Shown: positions 17,999-27,176 of the stretch, piece after piece
Numbering within the stretch: position 1 is the stretch's first letter
How the letters are laid out: each line of letters opens with the position of its first letter
Assembly: GCA_002029295.1 (NCBI GenBank)
Contig: MZGW01000003.1
Coordinates: 1 to 64,000, forward strand
Source of the DNA: Alkalithermobacter paradoxus
GTDB taxonomy: Bacteria > Bacillota > Clostridia > Peptostreptococcales > Peptostreptococcaceae
Reading direction: 5' to 3'
DNA: 64,000 bases
Program-made: the position numbers and the translations under genes
The notes under the pieces: generated by a model
Told to the model about the DNA's origin: nothing
The model's database searches: none
The model's input: the letters and a program-made list of their open reading frames with translations, nothing else

Positions 17999-19024
17999 TT
18001 ACTTCATAGCGTTTAATTCTGCTTCTGTTGATGGAACTGTGAATTTTCCATCTATTATTTCTTGCTTTTGCGCTTCAACAAAGTCTAATATCTCTTGTGG
18101 AACGTTTTTGCTAGTTGTAGGAGCTATATCAACTCCACCTTCTTTTAATCCATAAACTATAGTTGTTCCACCTGGGAAGTTTCCGTCTGCTAAACGTTTG
18201 CTTACTTCATATATAGCATTGTCAACTCTCTTCATAGCTGAAGTTATTACATTCTCTGGTGCTAAATCATTTTGGTCTCTGTCAACTCCTATAGCAAACT
18301 TTCCTTCTTCTCTAGCTGCTTCTATCATACCTGTTCCAGTATCTCCAGCAGCATGGAATATTATATCTGCTCCACGTTGATACATTTGTCTTGCTATAGC
18401 CTTTCCTCTTGCTGGGTCATTGAATGCGTTTGCATATTGAACATCAACAATAGCATCAGGATTAGCTTTCTTTACTCCTGCCATAAATCCATATTGGAAT
18501 TTTTGAATAACTGGTACATCCATACCACCTATAAACCCTACTCTATTAGTTTGTGTCATTTTTCCTGCAATTAAACCAACTAAGTAAGACGCTTCTTCTT
18601 CCTTAAATACAACACCAACTACATTTTCTGGAGTCTTCTCATACGCGTAGTCTATTATACCAAACTTGAAATCTGGATAGTTTTCAGCCGCTTCTTCAAT
18701 AGCTTTTCCCATTTTAAATCCTACGCCCCATATTAAATCAGTATTCTGATCTACTAGTATTTCTATGTTTGGAGCATAGTCAGCTTCTTGATTAGATTCT
18801 TGATACGAAATTCTTATTCCGTAGTCTTTTTCTCCTTTTTGAAGTCCTTCCCATGCAGATTGGTTAAAAGATTGGTCGTTTACTCCTCCGACATCTGTTA
18901 CCATACCTACTTTTACTGCCTCTTGTCCACCTTGCTTTCCTTCATTTGCTGGCTGAGTACAACCTGTAAGTGTACCTAAAAATACAGCTCCAGCAAGAAA
19001 CATTGATACTAATTTCTTATTCAC
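17999..19024 (-). CDS. nupN: BMP-family nucleoside-binding lipoprotein
   Basis: 341 residues. The GTG start is preceded by CAGGAGG. A lipoprotein signal peptide ends in the lipobox LTGC (Cys22), so the mature protein is membrane-anchored outside the cell. The BMP/PnrA fold is shown by VGMVTDVGGVNDQSFNQSAWEGL (split motif near 39-60), WGVGFKMGKAIEEAA, GFIGGMDVP and FHAAGDTGTG. It captures nucleosides for the NupOPQ-like transporter encoded downstream. A terminator separates it from nupO. No purine riboswitch could be recognised in the ~230-nt AT-rich upstream gap. Confidence 0.92.
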   Translation of the reverse strand: MNKKLVSMFLAGAVFLGTLTGCTQPANEGKQGGQEAVKVGMVTDVGGVNDQSFNQSAWEGLQKGEKDYGIRISYQESNQEADYAPNIEILVDQNTDLIWGVGFKMGKAIEEAAENYPDFKFGIIDYAYEKTPENVVGVVFKEEEASYLVGLIAGKMTQTNRVGFIGGMDVPVIQKFQYGFMAGVKKANPDAIVDVQYANAFNDPARGKAIARQMYQRGADIIFHAAGDTGTGMIEAAREEGKFAIGVDRDQNDLAPENVITSAMKRVDNAIYEVSKRLADGNFPGGTTIVYGLKEGGVDIAPTTSKNVPQEILDFVEAQKQEIIDGKFTVPSTEAELNAMK

Positions 19025-19257
19025 TTTGCATCCTCCTGTTCTTTAGTTAAATTATGGTTAAGTTTTGCGACTGTAACTTAAGGTTCTACATAATTTTTCG
19101 TAATCCTCTTTTTTTTTAGATTTTTTTAAAAAATTTTTTAATTTTCTCATATAATCAAATTCATATATTATAATAACCACTTTATAATTCTTATATGTAA
19201 AAAAGTCTTTCTTTAGTTATCCACAATTTATTAAAGTACATAATTTCCTATGTGTTA

Positions 19258-19288
19258 TAAAAAAATAGTCCATTCATGGACTATTTTT
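19258..19288 (-). terminator. Terminator of the glycine reductase operon
   Basis: A 13-bp stem (AAAAATAGTCCAT / ATGGACTATTTTT; 19276-19288 / 19261-19273) overlapping the grdD stop, with a U-rich 3' arm. It marks the end of the grd operon. Confidence 0.88.
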
Positions 19289-20471
19289 AACAATGTGAAT
19301 TTCCTTCACACGCATATCCTTCTTTATTTAAAACTTGTATAGACTGATCATATTTAGATTCACTTACTAATACTATAGGACCTGTACATCCCATTCCACT
19401 TTCTGCATATATATTATTTTTCCATAAAGCTCTTACTGCATCTTCTAGATCCATTATATCTATACCAGATATAGAGGCTGTTACTATTTCTTTTTCTGGT
19501 ACTTTAATTTCTTCTGAATTTGTTTCTTTCTTTGTTTCTTTTGTTAAAGATTTTAGTATATCATCTAATTTTGCATTTTTAGCTTTGCTAAATTCTTCTT
19601 TAGCTATTTTATTTATATTACCATTTGATATATCAAACGCATATTTTATAGCATTTGCAACTACTGGAGATCCTGATGCTCTTGAAAGTATTAATATATT
19701 TCTATCGTAATCAAATCCAACTCCAGGACCATATCCATATCCTAATGCTTCATAATCTCCACCAGTGCTGTATGATGAAAATATTTTCATAAGTAGGTTT
19801 CCTGTAAGTGTATCTGTAACCATAACATCTGGAGTACCTGTTAAAAGGTCATTTCCTCTCATTACACATCCACCGTCAGATCTCATAGACTCCGTAAAGT
19901 TAATATCATATCCATTTTGCTTTAGCTCTTTTAGTGCTTTTTCAACTTGTCTTGCACCATCTAAATTTAATATTCCAACAGTTGGATTTTTTATTCCTAT
20001 AGATTTTGCAGTAACTATTCCGTAAAGTGCATTTTTTACCATAGCTTCTGTTCTATGTGCAGAAGATGTTCCAGTAGTTGTAGCTATAATCATTTCTCTT
20101 CCTTTTCCAGGAGTTACTACTCTACCGACAGTAGAAACACCTATTGGGAAATTATAGTGCATAGTAACACAAGCACTTATATATCCGCTATCTAGTAATT
20201 CTTCCATTTTTTTGTGCATTTCTTCTTCAGTGTTCACTTCTATCAATTCTAAATCAGTATCCACCTTAGGTCCTATAAGTACTATATCATATTGTGAAGA
20301 CATGCTTTTAGCTATGTGTGCTCCTTTAACTAAGTTTTCTACTCCATGCTCACTACCTAAAGTTGTAAGACCTATTTTTATTCTTTTTCCGAAATTTCCA
20401 CTTTCAATAGAGTCTGCTATTTCAAGTAAAGCATTTGACAATATATTTTTTAGTTCTTTATTTTGAGCCAT
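19287..20471 (-). CDS. grdD: Glycine reductase complex protein C, subunit GrdD (alpha)
   Basis: 394 residues from the ATG at 20471 (GGGG 8 nt upstream; a GTG at 20480 is too close to that site). With GrdC it forms protein C, which receives the carboxymethyl group bound to the selenium of GrdA and releases acetyl phosphate. The sequence resembles phosphate acyltransferases of the PlsX type (IGLTTLGSEHGVENLVKGA near the N-terminus, GILNLDGARQVEKALKELK in the middle). It ends in a Cys-containing tail (GYACEGNSHC). It lies 11 nt after grdC and is the last gene before the operon terminator. Confidence 0.95.
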   Translation of the reverse strand: MAQNKELKNILSNALLEIADSIESGNFGKRIKIGLTTLGSEHGVENLVKGAHIAKSMSSQYDIVLIGPKVDTDLELIEVNTEEEMHKKMEELLDSGYISACVTMHYNFPIGVSTVGRVVTPGKGREMIIATTTGTSSAHRTEAMVKNALYGIVTAKSIGIKNPTVGILNLDGARQVEKALKELKQNGYDINFTESMRSDGGCVMRGNDLLTGTPDVMVTDTLTGNLLMKIFSSYSTGGDYEALGYGYGPGVGFDYDRNILILSRASGSPVVANAIKYAFDISNGNINKIAKEEFSKAKNAKLDDILKSLTKETKKETNSEEIKVPEKEIVTASISGIDIMDLEDAVRALWKNNIYAESGMGCTGPIVLVSESKYDQSIQVLNKEGYACEGNSHC

Positions 20472-20482
20472 ATCTTTCACCC

Positions 20483-22018
20483 CTATTCTGATAATAAGTG
20501 TGACGCTAATTTTTTCATAGCCTCCGCAATCATCTTCTTCACTTCATCTTCAGAAATATTATTTTCTTCTTTTATATTTCCACTGTTTCTTTCCATAACG
20601 AAAGATACTCCATCAAATAAGTTAGTCATACGAGCTAAGAATAAACTTCCCTTACCAACTATCATAGCTCTATTTGCACTTCCTTTTGTTAAATCATCTA
20701 TAGCAAATCCTATATAAGGAACTCCAGATGGTATATGTCCTTGTGTTGGTGCCCATCCTGGAAGACCATGTTTTTCAACAAAACCTGCCAGGTCACTTCT
20801 TTGAAGTTCTCCTCTTTTCACTCCAAGAGCTGCTATCATTTTGTAGTTAGCCTCTGGAACATCTCCTGCACCTGCTGGCTTTGTAACATCAGGGTTTTGC
20901 ATTTCAACTGAATATACATCTATATCAGTAATTTTAAGTCCGCTTTTATCAAGTGGCGTTGTTATTAATGATGTTATAACTGCTTGAGGAGAAGATCCTG
21001 TGCCTACAGTATGTCTTCCTACTAAGTCAGTTCTAATAATTGGGCTTACTCCATCGTTTTTGGTAACAAGCACAGCAAATCCGCCTAATACATCTTCAAG
21101 TATTGGCATGCCTTTTTTCATATGATCTTTAGCATTCATTCCAAGTTTTGCAGTAGCTCCACCACCTACTACTATTACATTCTCATATACTCCTGCTTTA
21201 ACTAATGCAGATGCCTTTACAAGAGCGTGAGCAGGTCCAGCACAGAACCCTCTAGTATCAGATCCTGTCGCATTATTAAGCCCTATAGTTTCTGCTATTG
21301 CTTTAGCGAAGTTTCCTCCACCTCTTTGATTCATATCTCCACAAGCTTCTTCAGAACACTCTATAACATAATCTATAGAAAGTGGATCTATATTATTCTT
21401 AGCAATCAAATGCTTAACAGCTAAAACTCCAGAAGCCTTAACTACTAAGTTTTCAAATATAACGTGTGCATTAAGATTCACATCTATTTCATGTGCTCTT
21501 TTTACGCATCCAACTATTTTCTGAGAGTGATATAATGGCTCTGCATGTTGCTCATTTATCATTTTCTCTATACTTTCTATATCTTCCCCATCTTTTATTT
21601 TGTTTAAATCAGTTTCATTTATAAGCGGGTGATTTGATAATTTCTCTTTAACTTCATTTGCAAATTCTTTAGTTAATTTAACTAAATCAAATGCATCAGA
21701 TATCTTCATAAGTCCTATAAATTCGTCTTGAGGCATTATTTCTCCGAATCTACCATCTCTTTTTTGATCAGCTTTTTTATTATACCAAGGCATTTCATAG
21801 TTTCTAAGATCTTCTGGCCTTAAGTTGCCTATGTAAACTTGATTTGGCGGGTAAGAAACAACATCTTCGTAGCTTCTTAAGTTATTATTAACTTCCTTTA
21901 AGAAGTCTGAATCTGGATTTGTCTTCTTTTCAACTGCACATGTTGTTCCGCTATGTAATATCATATCTGGAGTATGAACTAATATATAACTACTACCCTT
22001 AGCAACAGCAAAAGACAT
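20483..22018 (-). CDS. grdC: Glycine reductase complex protein C, subunit GrdC (beta)
   Basis: 511 residues from the ATG at 22018, with GGAGG 9 nt upstream; an upstream start at 22036 would overlap this site. GrdC is related to beta-ketoacyl-synthase-III-like proteins (SCAC-type ECSEEACGDMNQRGGGNFAKA and AGPAHALVKA segments) and with GrdD makes acetyl phosphate from the Se-carboxymethyl intermediate. It follows grdB by about 67 nt, a gap that contains a strong hairpin, so its expression relative to grdA and grdB may be tuned. Confidence 0.95.
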   Translation of the reverse strand: MSFAVAKGSSYILVHTPDMILHSGTTCAVEKKTNPDSDFLKEVNNNLRSYEDVVSYPPNQVYIGNLRPEDLRNYEMPWYNKKADQKRDGRFGEIMPQDEFIGLMKISDAFDLVKLTKEFANEVKEKLSNHPLINETDLNKIKDGEDIESIEKMINEQHAEPLYHSQKIVGCVKRAHEIDVNLNAHVIFENLVVKASGVLAVKHLIAKNNIDPLSIDYVIECSEEACGDMNQRGGGNFAKAIAETIGLNNATGSDTRGFCAGPAHALVKASALVKAGVYENVIVVGGGATAKLGMNAKDHMKKGMPILEDVLGGFAVLVTKNDGVSPIIRTDLVGRHTVGTGSSPQAVITSLITTPLDKSGLKITDIDVYSVEMQNPDVTKPAGAGDVPEANYKMIAALGVKRGELQRSDLAGFVEKHGLPGWAPTQGHIPSGVPYIGFAIDDLTKGSANRAMIVGKGSLFLARMTNLFDGVSFVMERNSGNIKEENNISEDEVKKMIAEAMKKLASHLLSE

Positions 22019-22051
22019 AATTAAGCACCTCCACAAATTAATAGAATTATT

Positions 22052-22084
22052 TTAAAATAGATGGGCCTAGAGCCCATCTATTCA
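22052..22084 (-). terminator. Hairpin between grdB and grdC (possible attenuator)
   Basis: AATAGATGGGC / GCCCATCTATT stem-loop immediately after the grdB stop, followed on the minus strand by a short T run then A. It resembles a weak intrinsic terminator inside the operon, or a 3' stabilising structure for grdA-grdB mRNA. Confidence 0.65.
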
Positions 22085-22085
22085 T

Positions 22086-23396
22086 TTAGTCTTCAAATAC
22101 AGTTTGACCATCAACTTCTGTAGTTAACGCTTTCAAGCATTTCTCTACTAGTTTTCTTCTTAATCCTTTTTCCTCATCTGACTCTAAAGAAGGATTTCCT
22201 AATGGATGAGGTATAGCAACCGCAGGAACTATTCTGTTAGCTCCAACTGTTAAAGATATAGGAACTACTGTACAAATATGAACTACAGGTATTCCTGCTC
22301 TTTCTATTTCTTTTACCATCGTTGCACCGCAACGAGTACAAGTACCTCATGTAGATGTTAAAATAACTGCATCAACACCATCTGCTAAAAGCTCCTTAGA
22401 AAATTCTGCAGCAAATTGTTTAGAATTTCCAACTGAAGTACCGTTTCCTACAGTTGTATAGAAGTATCTATGAAGCTGACCTATTACTCCTTCTTTTTCT
22501 AAGTCTCTTAAAACGTCTACTGGCAATACTCTATTTGGATTATTGTTTGCATATGTTGGATCGTATCCACCATGAGCCGTTTCATGAGAGTCTTTAGTTA
22601 AGAACTCAAATTCTGCTATATCATATTTTCCATATTTAGAAGCAGAAGATGATTCTATTCTATCTGGATTTGTTTTTGGAACTATACCACCAGAAGTTAC
22701 TAAAGCAATCTTAGCCTTAGATAAGTCCTTGATAGCTGGATTTGGATCTACTCTATCAAAATCCGGCATAGGATATTCTGTTTCAAAATCTTCCCCTTTA
22801 ATTTTCTTCATTAACATTTCAACAGCTCTTTTTGACCCTCTAACATCAGAGAAGTAGTTTACTCTTACTCCTCTTTCAATATATCCTTCTTCTTTTGGAG
22901 ATCCTATGTTTTCTCCTTTAGCAAGTTTTAGTGAGAACTTAGCTAAAGCTGGAAGTGCACTTCTCATTCCAGCAGCAGAATCTGCTGTTGAAATTATATA
23001 AAGATCTTTCTTAAACATATCTGCCCCTGGATTTTCGATATACATAGCAGTAAGAGCAGGTATATTTAGTGTATCCTTAACCTCTTTAGTTATAGTTCCT
23101 GCTGCAACACCGTATCTACCAGCATTAAATGCAGGACCAGCTATAAATAAATCAGGACTAAATCCTTTTACCATATCTAAAACTTCTTTTTTAGCAGTCT
23201 CTAAATTTTCATTAAAGTATGAATCTCCACATACTATAGTAGCAACAACTTCTGCTTCTTCTCCTAGAAGCTTATTTAAATTTTGACTTATAGGTGGCAT
23301 ATTTTCCATTATCATAGGCTTTGTATCAGCTTTTTCTTCTCCACCTATTCCTGCGAAGAATTGGTTTACATAGTGAACAACTCTTAATTTTTCCAT
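22086..23396 (-). CDS. grdB: Glycine reductase protein B selenoprotein, subunit GrdB (in-frame UGA)
   Basis: 436 residues including selenocysteine 350, encoded by TGA at 22349-22347. The reading frame continues across it in the context LTSTUGTCTRCGAT, the known GrdB active site. The start is the ATG at 23396 (GGAGG upstream) giving MEKLRVVHYVNQFFAGIGGE; longer starts are not needed. GrdB is the substrate-specific subunit that binds glycine as a Schiff base on GrdE and transfers the carboxymethyl group to selenium. A hairpin with a GGU loop (22320-22334) just after the UGA is a candidate SECIS. An automatic caller would split this gene into 360- and 77-residue pieces; it is not a pseudogene. 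Confidence 0.97.
22320..22334 (-). promoter_or_regulatory. Candidate bacterial SECIS hairpin in grdB
   Basis: Perfect 6-bp stem CGUUGC / GCAACG with a GGU loop, starting 12 nt downstream of the selenocysteine UGA. Bacterial SECIS elements are short hairpins in this position with G-U in the loop recognised by SelB. The flanking GUACUUGUAC (22337-22346) could add a lower stem or a separate small hairpin. Confidence 0.6.
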
Positions 23397-23421
23397 CTTT
23401 CCCCCTCCTTTCATACCTTCA

Positions 23422-23898
23422 TTAGTCATTGAATTTGCAGAACTGTTCTCTTATACTACTCATCTCAGACGCTATAGCATCAACATCTAATACCATTTCC
23501 ATCATTCCTATTTGCTCATCATATACAGCTTCATCTACATTACTCTTGAATTCATTTTCAACAGCGTGATAAACTCTAAGTCCAAGTTCTACACCAGCAA
23601 GTGGACCTGCAAAAGTTGGATCTCCTGCAGTTACAGTTTCGGCTGCTAGACCAGCAGCTTCAGCTTCAGCGGCACCTAAAATAACAACAATATTTTCTGC
23701 TGAGTATTTTTCAACAGCATCTTTAACTCTTTGTTGATTTTCTAGGTCCATAGCTCCTGCAGCAGTTCAGACAAAACATTCCGTAGCTGAAAATATTACT
23801 TCTGCTCCTGTTGCTTTTAAACACTCCTCAACAGCAGGACCAGGAATTCCATCTCTATCTCCGATGATTATAACTTTTTTTCCGTCAAATAATCCCAT
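23422..23898 (-). CDS. grdA: Glycine/sarcosine/betaine reductase selenoprotein A (in-frame UGA)
   Basis: 158 residues, the exact family size, when TGA at 23769-23767 is read as selenocysteine 44. The context is [17 protein letters not shown], the invariant CFVU motif of GrdA. I start at the ATG at 23898 ([17 protein letters not shown]), which has AAAGGA 9-12 nt upstream; an ATG at 23907 sits inside that site. GrdA carries the Se-carboxymethyl group from protein B to protein C and is re-reduced by thioredoxin. It lies 37 nt after grdE and 25 nt before grdB. Conventional translation recovers only the last 109 residues. Confidence 0.97.
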
Positions 23899-23935
23899 AG
23901 TCACCATTCCTTTCACTTTTTGTATTTGTATTTTA

Positions 23936-25222
23936 TTAATATGTTCTAGCTGTTAAATATCCAAATCCTGTTTCGTTTGTAGCTCCTGTTATAGCCTGAA
24001 TTTCAACTTCTATACTTCCATCTTCTCTAAGGCTTCCCGCAAATCCTCCTGCTATAGTATCCACATAATCAGTATGACCTATAACTTTATCCATTTTAGG
24101 AAGTACTATAACTTCATTAGCATTACCACCTGTAACAACAGCATTAGCTCTTATATCTGCATCTGCTAAAGATTGAGAAGCCCCATCTCTACCAGCATAT
24201 TCATCAGTAACTATAACCGTTTTTATTTCTTCCATTTCTATCTTCTTGCAGTTCATTATAAGATCTGTATCTGGGTTTCCAAATCCTTCTTGAGATATAA
24301 TAACTGCATCTAATCCTAAATATTTAGCAAGTTTTGCTGTCATATTAGAAGATCTTTCTTTATCAGCTAAATAAACGTTTTCATTAGTTATTATAACTCC
24401 AACAAAATTTATTTCTTTTCCATGCTTTTCATATAAGTCTTCTATTATAGAATTGTTTAAATGAACATATGTAGGGTTCTTATCACAAGCTGATACACAG
24501 TTTCCACTGATTATAGCTCCATCCATCATTTCTGTTGGGTAAAGAATAGTTGGAACTATTTGTTTTGCATCTACTCCATAAACATAAGTATCATGAAGTA
24601 ACCCTTGTGTTTGAAGCATATAAACATATCCTACTCTAGGAAGATCTGGGTATTTTTTCATTCCTTCTAAAACAGTTTCAGTTTCATAAACTTTAACTTC
24701 ATCTGGAGTTAAAGTTTTAGCTACTTCTCCTAAGTATTTAGCTGCTTTAAAACCTACAAGTCTTACTGCTTTTTCATGTTCGTATTGATTTACTCCATCA
24801 ACTGGCTCTGCTATAACTACTATGTTAAATAACTTAGAAAAAGGAGTATACTCAGCTCCAGGTCCAGTCATATCTATTATACCTTCTTGGAATCCTACTA
24901 TTTTACCAGTTGTAACAACAGCAGCTCCTTTAAGTACATGAGTTCTTCCATGACCTACAGTGTCAACCTTGCTTAAAACCCCTGGGAATATTCCACCAGG
25001 ACCTTCAACCTTAACTCTTGGCTCAATAACATCCTTTACTGGTGTTATTCTGACACTTTCCCCTGGACGAGCTATCTCAACATCAACTGACTTGATATGC
25101 TCATCATTCATTAATTCTTTGATTAATTCTTCTTTATTAACATACAGTACATTTGACTCAACTTTTGTTTCAGAACCAAATTGTACATCCTTAATAAAGA
25201 TATTGCCTATCTCTAGACGCAT
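23936..25222 (-). CDS. grdE: Glycine reductase protein B proprotein GrdE
   Basis: 428 residues. GrdE is cleaved after translation to two subunits of protein B, creating a carbonyl (pyruvoyl-type) group that binds the amino group of glycine. The known cleavage is Asn-Cys before Cys242; here N241-C242 in [10 protein letters not shown] falls at exactly that position. Other family segments: [10 protein letters not shown] (about 72-81) and the C-terminal [17 protein letters not shown]. The ATG at 25222 has GGAGG upstream. It is translated just after trxA and before grdA, so the substrate-specific and selenoprotein parts are made together. Confidence 0.96.
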   Translation of the reverse strand: MRLEIGNIFIKDVQFGSETKVESNVLYVNKEELIKELMNDEHIKSVDVEIARPGESVRITPVKDVIEPRVKVEGPGGIFPGVLSKVDTVGHGRTHVLKGAAVVTTGKIVGFQEGIIDMTGPGAEYTPFSKLFNIVVIAEPVDGVNQYEHEKAVRLVGFKAAKYLGEVAKTLTPDEVKVYETETVLEGMKKYPDLPRVGYVYMLQTQGLLHDTYVYGVDAKQIVPTILYPTEMMDGAIISGNCVSACDKNPTYVHLNNSIIEDLYEKHGKEINFVGVIITNENVYLADKERSSNMTAKLAKYLGLDAVIISQEGFGNPDTDLIMNCKKIEMEEIKTVIVTDEYAGRDGASQSLADADIRANAVVTGGNANEVIVLPKMDKVIGHTDYVDTIAGGFAGSLREDGSIEVEIQAITGATNETGFGYLTARTY

Positions 25223-25255
25223 ACAGTCACCTCCATTAATTTATTTTTATTTATA

Positions 25256-25573
25256 TTAAATATACTTTTTAAGCATATTTTCTATATTTTCTTTGCTCGC
25301 TTCTTCTTTTGTTACTTCATCTATTTTCTTACCATCTTTATATATAGCTATTGTAGGAAGCCCTAAAACCTTCTCTTTTATTGCAAGTCTTCTTGCTGAT
25401 GTAGTATCTAACTTACAAAACTTAACTTTTTCTCCATACTCATTTGCTAATTCCTCAACATCTGGCATTAAAGCTTTACAAGGTTCGCAACCTTGACTCC
25501 AATAATCAACTAATACATATCCTTCTGATTGTAAAACTTCTTTTTCAAAAGTATCCTTATCAACTGCTATCAT
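25256..25573 (-). CDS. trxA: Thioredoxin with variant GCEPC active site
   Basis: 105 residues, a single thioredoxin domain. The active site is [12 protein letters not shown] with C29 and C32: the dipeptide between the cysteines is Glu-Pro instead of Gly-Pro and the residue before the first Cys is Gly instead of Trp. Such non-canonical thioredoxins are known from glycine-reductase operons of amino-acid-fermenting clostridia. The cis-Pro region ([15 protein letters not shown], about 69-83) is normal. It delivers electrons from TrxB to the selenenyl-sulfide of GrdA. It lies between trxB (17 nt) and grdE (33 nt). Confidence 0.95.
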   Translation of the reverse strand: MIAVDKDTFEKEVLQSEGYVLVDYWSQGCEPCKALMPDVEELANEYGEKVKFCKLDTTSARRLAIKEKVLGLPTIAIYKDGKKIDEVTKEEASKENIENMLKKYI

Positions 25574-25590
25574 TTTAAACTCCTCCTTTT

Positions 25591-26538
25591 TTAGTGTTCA
25601 AAATTTTCTTCTATGTATTTTTCTGCTCCTATAGCTGCTATTGCACCATCAGCTGTAGCAGTAACAACCTGTCTTAATAATTTATCTCTACAGTCTCCTG
25701 CAGCAAATACTCCCTCTACATTAGTTCTCATCTTATCATCTGTTATTAAATATCCATGAGAATTCATATCTAGCTTTCCTTTAAATAGATTAGTTTGAGG
25801 TAAGTATCCAACAAATACAAACAGTCCCATAGTTCCATCTTCTTCATCTGCAAAATGTTCCCAAACCTCTCCTGTTTTTAGATTCTCAAATACTATAGAC
25901 TCTAAAATTCCATCTCCTTTTATTTCCTTAACTGCTGTATCATATATAAATTCTATCTTAGGATTTTTCATAGCTTTTTCTTGTATAGACTTAGCTGCTC
26001 TTAACATATCTCTTCTATGAACTACAGTTACTTTTCTTGCAAATTTAGTTAAGAACATAGCTTCTTCAACTGCAGTATCTCCTCCACCTATTGCGAATAC
26101 TTCAAAGTCAGTAAAGAAGTCTCCATCACAAGTAGCACAGTAAGAAACACCTTTTCCTGTTAATTCTTTTTCGCCTGGAACATCTAGTTTTCTTGGAGTA
26201 GCTCCTGTTGCTATTATTACAGCCTTTGCTTTATACTCTCCCTTTGTTCCTTTTATAACTTTGATTTTTTCATCAAAATTCACTTCAACTATATCGTCTT
26301 TTATTCTTTCGCATCCAAATTCATCGCATTGCTCAACCATTCTAGCTATTAAACTTGGCCCTGTTGCATTAGGCACTGATCCTGGATAGTTAGCTACTTC
26401 TTCAGTTGTAACAATTTGACCACCTGTTTTGTCCTTTTCAATTATAATAGTTTTCATTTTTGCTCTAGCACCATATAATCCTGCTGCAAGTCCAGCTGGC
26501 CCTGCACCAATTATGACTAAATCATATAAATTTTCCAC
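25591..26538 (-). CDS. trxB: Thioredoxin reductase
   Basis: 315 residues from a GTG start at 26538, chosen because GGAG sits 8 nt upstream and the product then begins at the FAD-binding strand ([20 protein letters not shown]). The redox pair is C134/C137 in [11 protein letters not shown]. The NADPH domain is intact ([10 protein letters not shown] then [13 protein letters not shown]), so it should be NADPH-dependent, unlike the ferredoxin-dependent clostridial type. The C-terminal FAD motif [13 protein letters not shown] is present. It keeps the GCEPC thioredoxin reduced for glycine reductase. Confidence 0.96.
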   Translation of the reverse strand: MENLYDLVIIGAGPAGLAAGLYGARAKMKTIIIEKDKTGGQIVTTEEVANYPGSVPNATGPSLIARMVEQCDEFGCERIKDDIVEVNFDEKIKVIKGTKGEYKAKAVIIATGATPRKLDVPGEKELTGKGVSYCATCDGDFFTDFEVFAIGGGDTAVEEAMFLTKFARKVTVVHRRDMLRAAKSIQEKAMKNPKIEFIYDTAVKEIKGDGILESIVFENLKTGEVWEHFADEEDGTMGLFVFVGYLPQTNLFKGKLDMNSHGYLITDDKMRTNVEGVFAAGDCRDKLLRQVVTATADGAIAAIGAEKYIEENFEH

Positions 26539-26551
26539 ATTCCCCACTCCT

Positions 26552-26920
26552 TTATATCCTTTTTTCAATAGCATTTTTTATCAAATCTAAATCTACAACT
26601 TGAAAATCATCAAGTATAGTTTGATTCCAATCAGGCGTCTTAAAGTTGTTATTGAATTTGTTTGCTGTGTCTATAGACTTTTCTATCAACAAAAGAGAAT
26701 CCATATCTAGTTGGCTTCCTTCTTTTATCGCTATAGACTTGTACGGAGTTTCATTTGGTTTTATACTTCCTGATAAAGGATGTGTTAAAATTTTAAATCC
26801 TTTGTGTATATAATCCCTACATTTTGTTAATAATGATATATAATCACAGTCTATATATTGTACAATCACTTTTTCGCTAAGTTTTTCTTTAACCAAGGGA
26901 TTATTAGTTAATATAATCAT
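26552..26920 (-). CDS. grdX: GrdX protein
   Basis: 122 residues. It opens MIILTNNPLVKEKL and has the TKCRDYIHKGFKILTHPLSGSIKPNETPYKS segment (about 32-62, quoted in part: THPLSGSIKPNETPYKS) typical of GrdX, the small protein encoded first in glycine reductase operons. Its function is unknown. It is the first coding region after the glycine riboswitch terminator and ends 13 nt before trxB. The ribosome binding site is weak (GGGG about 13 nt from ATG). Confidence 0.85.
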   Translation of the reverse strand: MIILTNNPLVKEKLSEKVIVQYIDCDYISLLTKCRDYIHKGFKILTHPLSGSIKPNETPYKSIAIKEGSQLDMDSLLLIEKSIDTANKFNNNFKTPDWNQTILDDFQVVDLDLIKNAIEKRI

Positions 26921-26990
26921 AGTTGCTCTAGCCCCTTTTAATTTGAAATGTGTAGTTTCGTTAAATAAATAACATCAGTGTTTATGTAAT

Positions 26991-27035
26991 AAAAAAACAG
27001 AGAAGCATCAACCCCAAGCAATGCTTTCTCTGTTT
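26991..27035 (-). terminator. Expression-platform terminator of the glycine riboswitch
   Basis: Long stem (AAACAGAGAAGCAT arm at 26995-27008 pairing with 27021-27035) followed by T7 on the minus strand, between the aptamer and grdX. The ACTCTG just after the aptamer (about 27040-27046) can pair with CAGAG of the terminator 5' arm, giving an antiterminator. Confidence 0.85.
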
Positions 27036-27152
27036 GATTCAGAGTTCTGTCCGGATATGGTTCTTTTGCCTGAGAATTTCACCTTATTCCATGGGCTAGA
27101 ATAAGATTTGTCCCTTCGGCGGCTTAAAGCTCTCTCCCATATCTTTCTTCCA
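27036..27152 (-). promoter_or_regulatory. Glycine riboswitch (single aptamer) controlling the grd operon
   Basis: The minus strand shows the glycine aptamer hallmarks: P1 arms GATATGG / CCATATC, GGAGAGAGC, AAGCCGCCGAAGGG, and CTCAGGCAAAAG. One aptamer is visible; the second of the usual tandem pair is absent, replaced by short flanking segments. With the terminator at 26991-27035 it fits a glycine-induced ON switch. It occupies most of the gene-free stretch 26921-27246; the remainder is its promoter and AT-rich sequence. Confidence 0.93.
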
Positions 27153-27176
27153 GGAATCTATTCCTCTTTTAATTAT

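Noticed and set aside
19025..19260. Possible purine riboswitch before the nucleoside-binding lipoprotein
   Set aside because: The gap is AT-rich and none of the conserved purine aptamer junction or loop bases could be found.
20212..21424. Several plus-strand open frames inside grdC and grdD
   Set aside because: They are antisense to strongly conserved genes, lack ribosome binding sites and have no recognisable domains.
22086..23429. Apparent pseudogene or frameshift splitting grdB (and likewise grdA) into pieces
   Set aside because: The interruption is a single UGA at the known selenocysteine position in both genes, with all flanking motifs intact.
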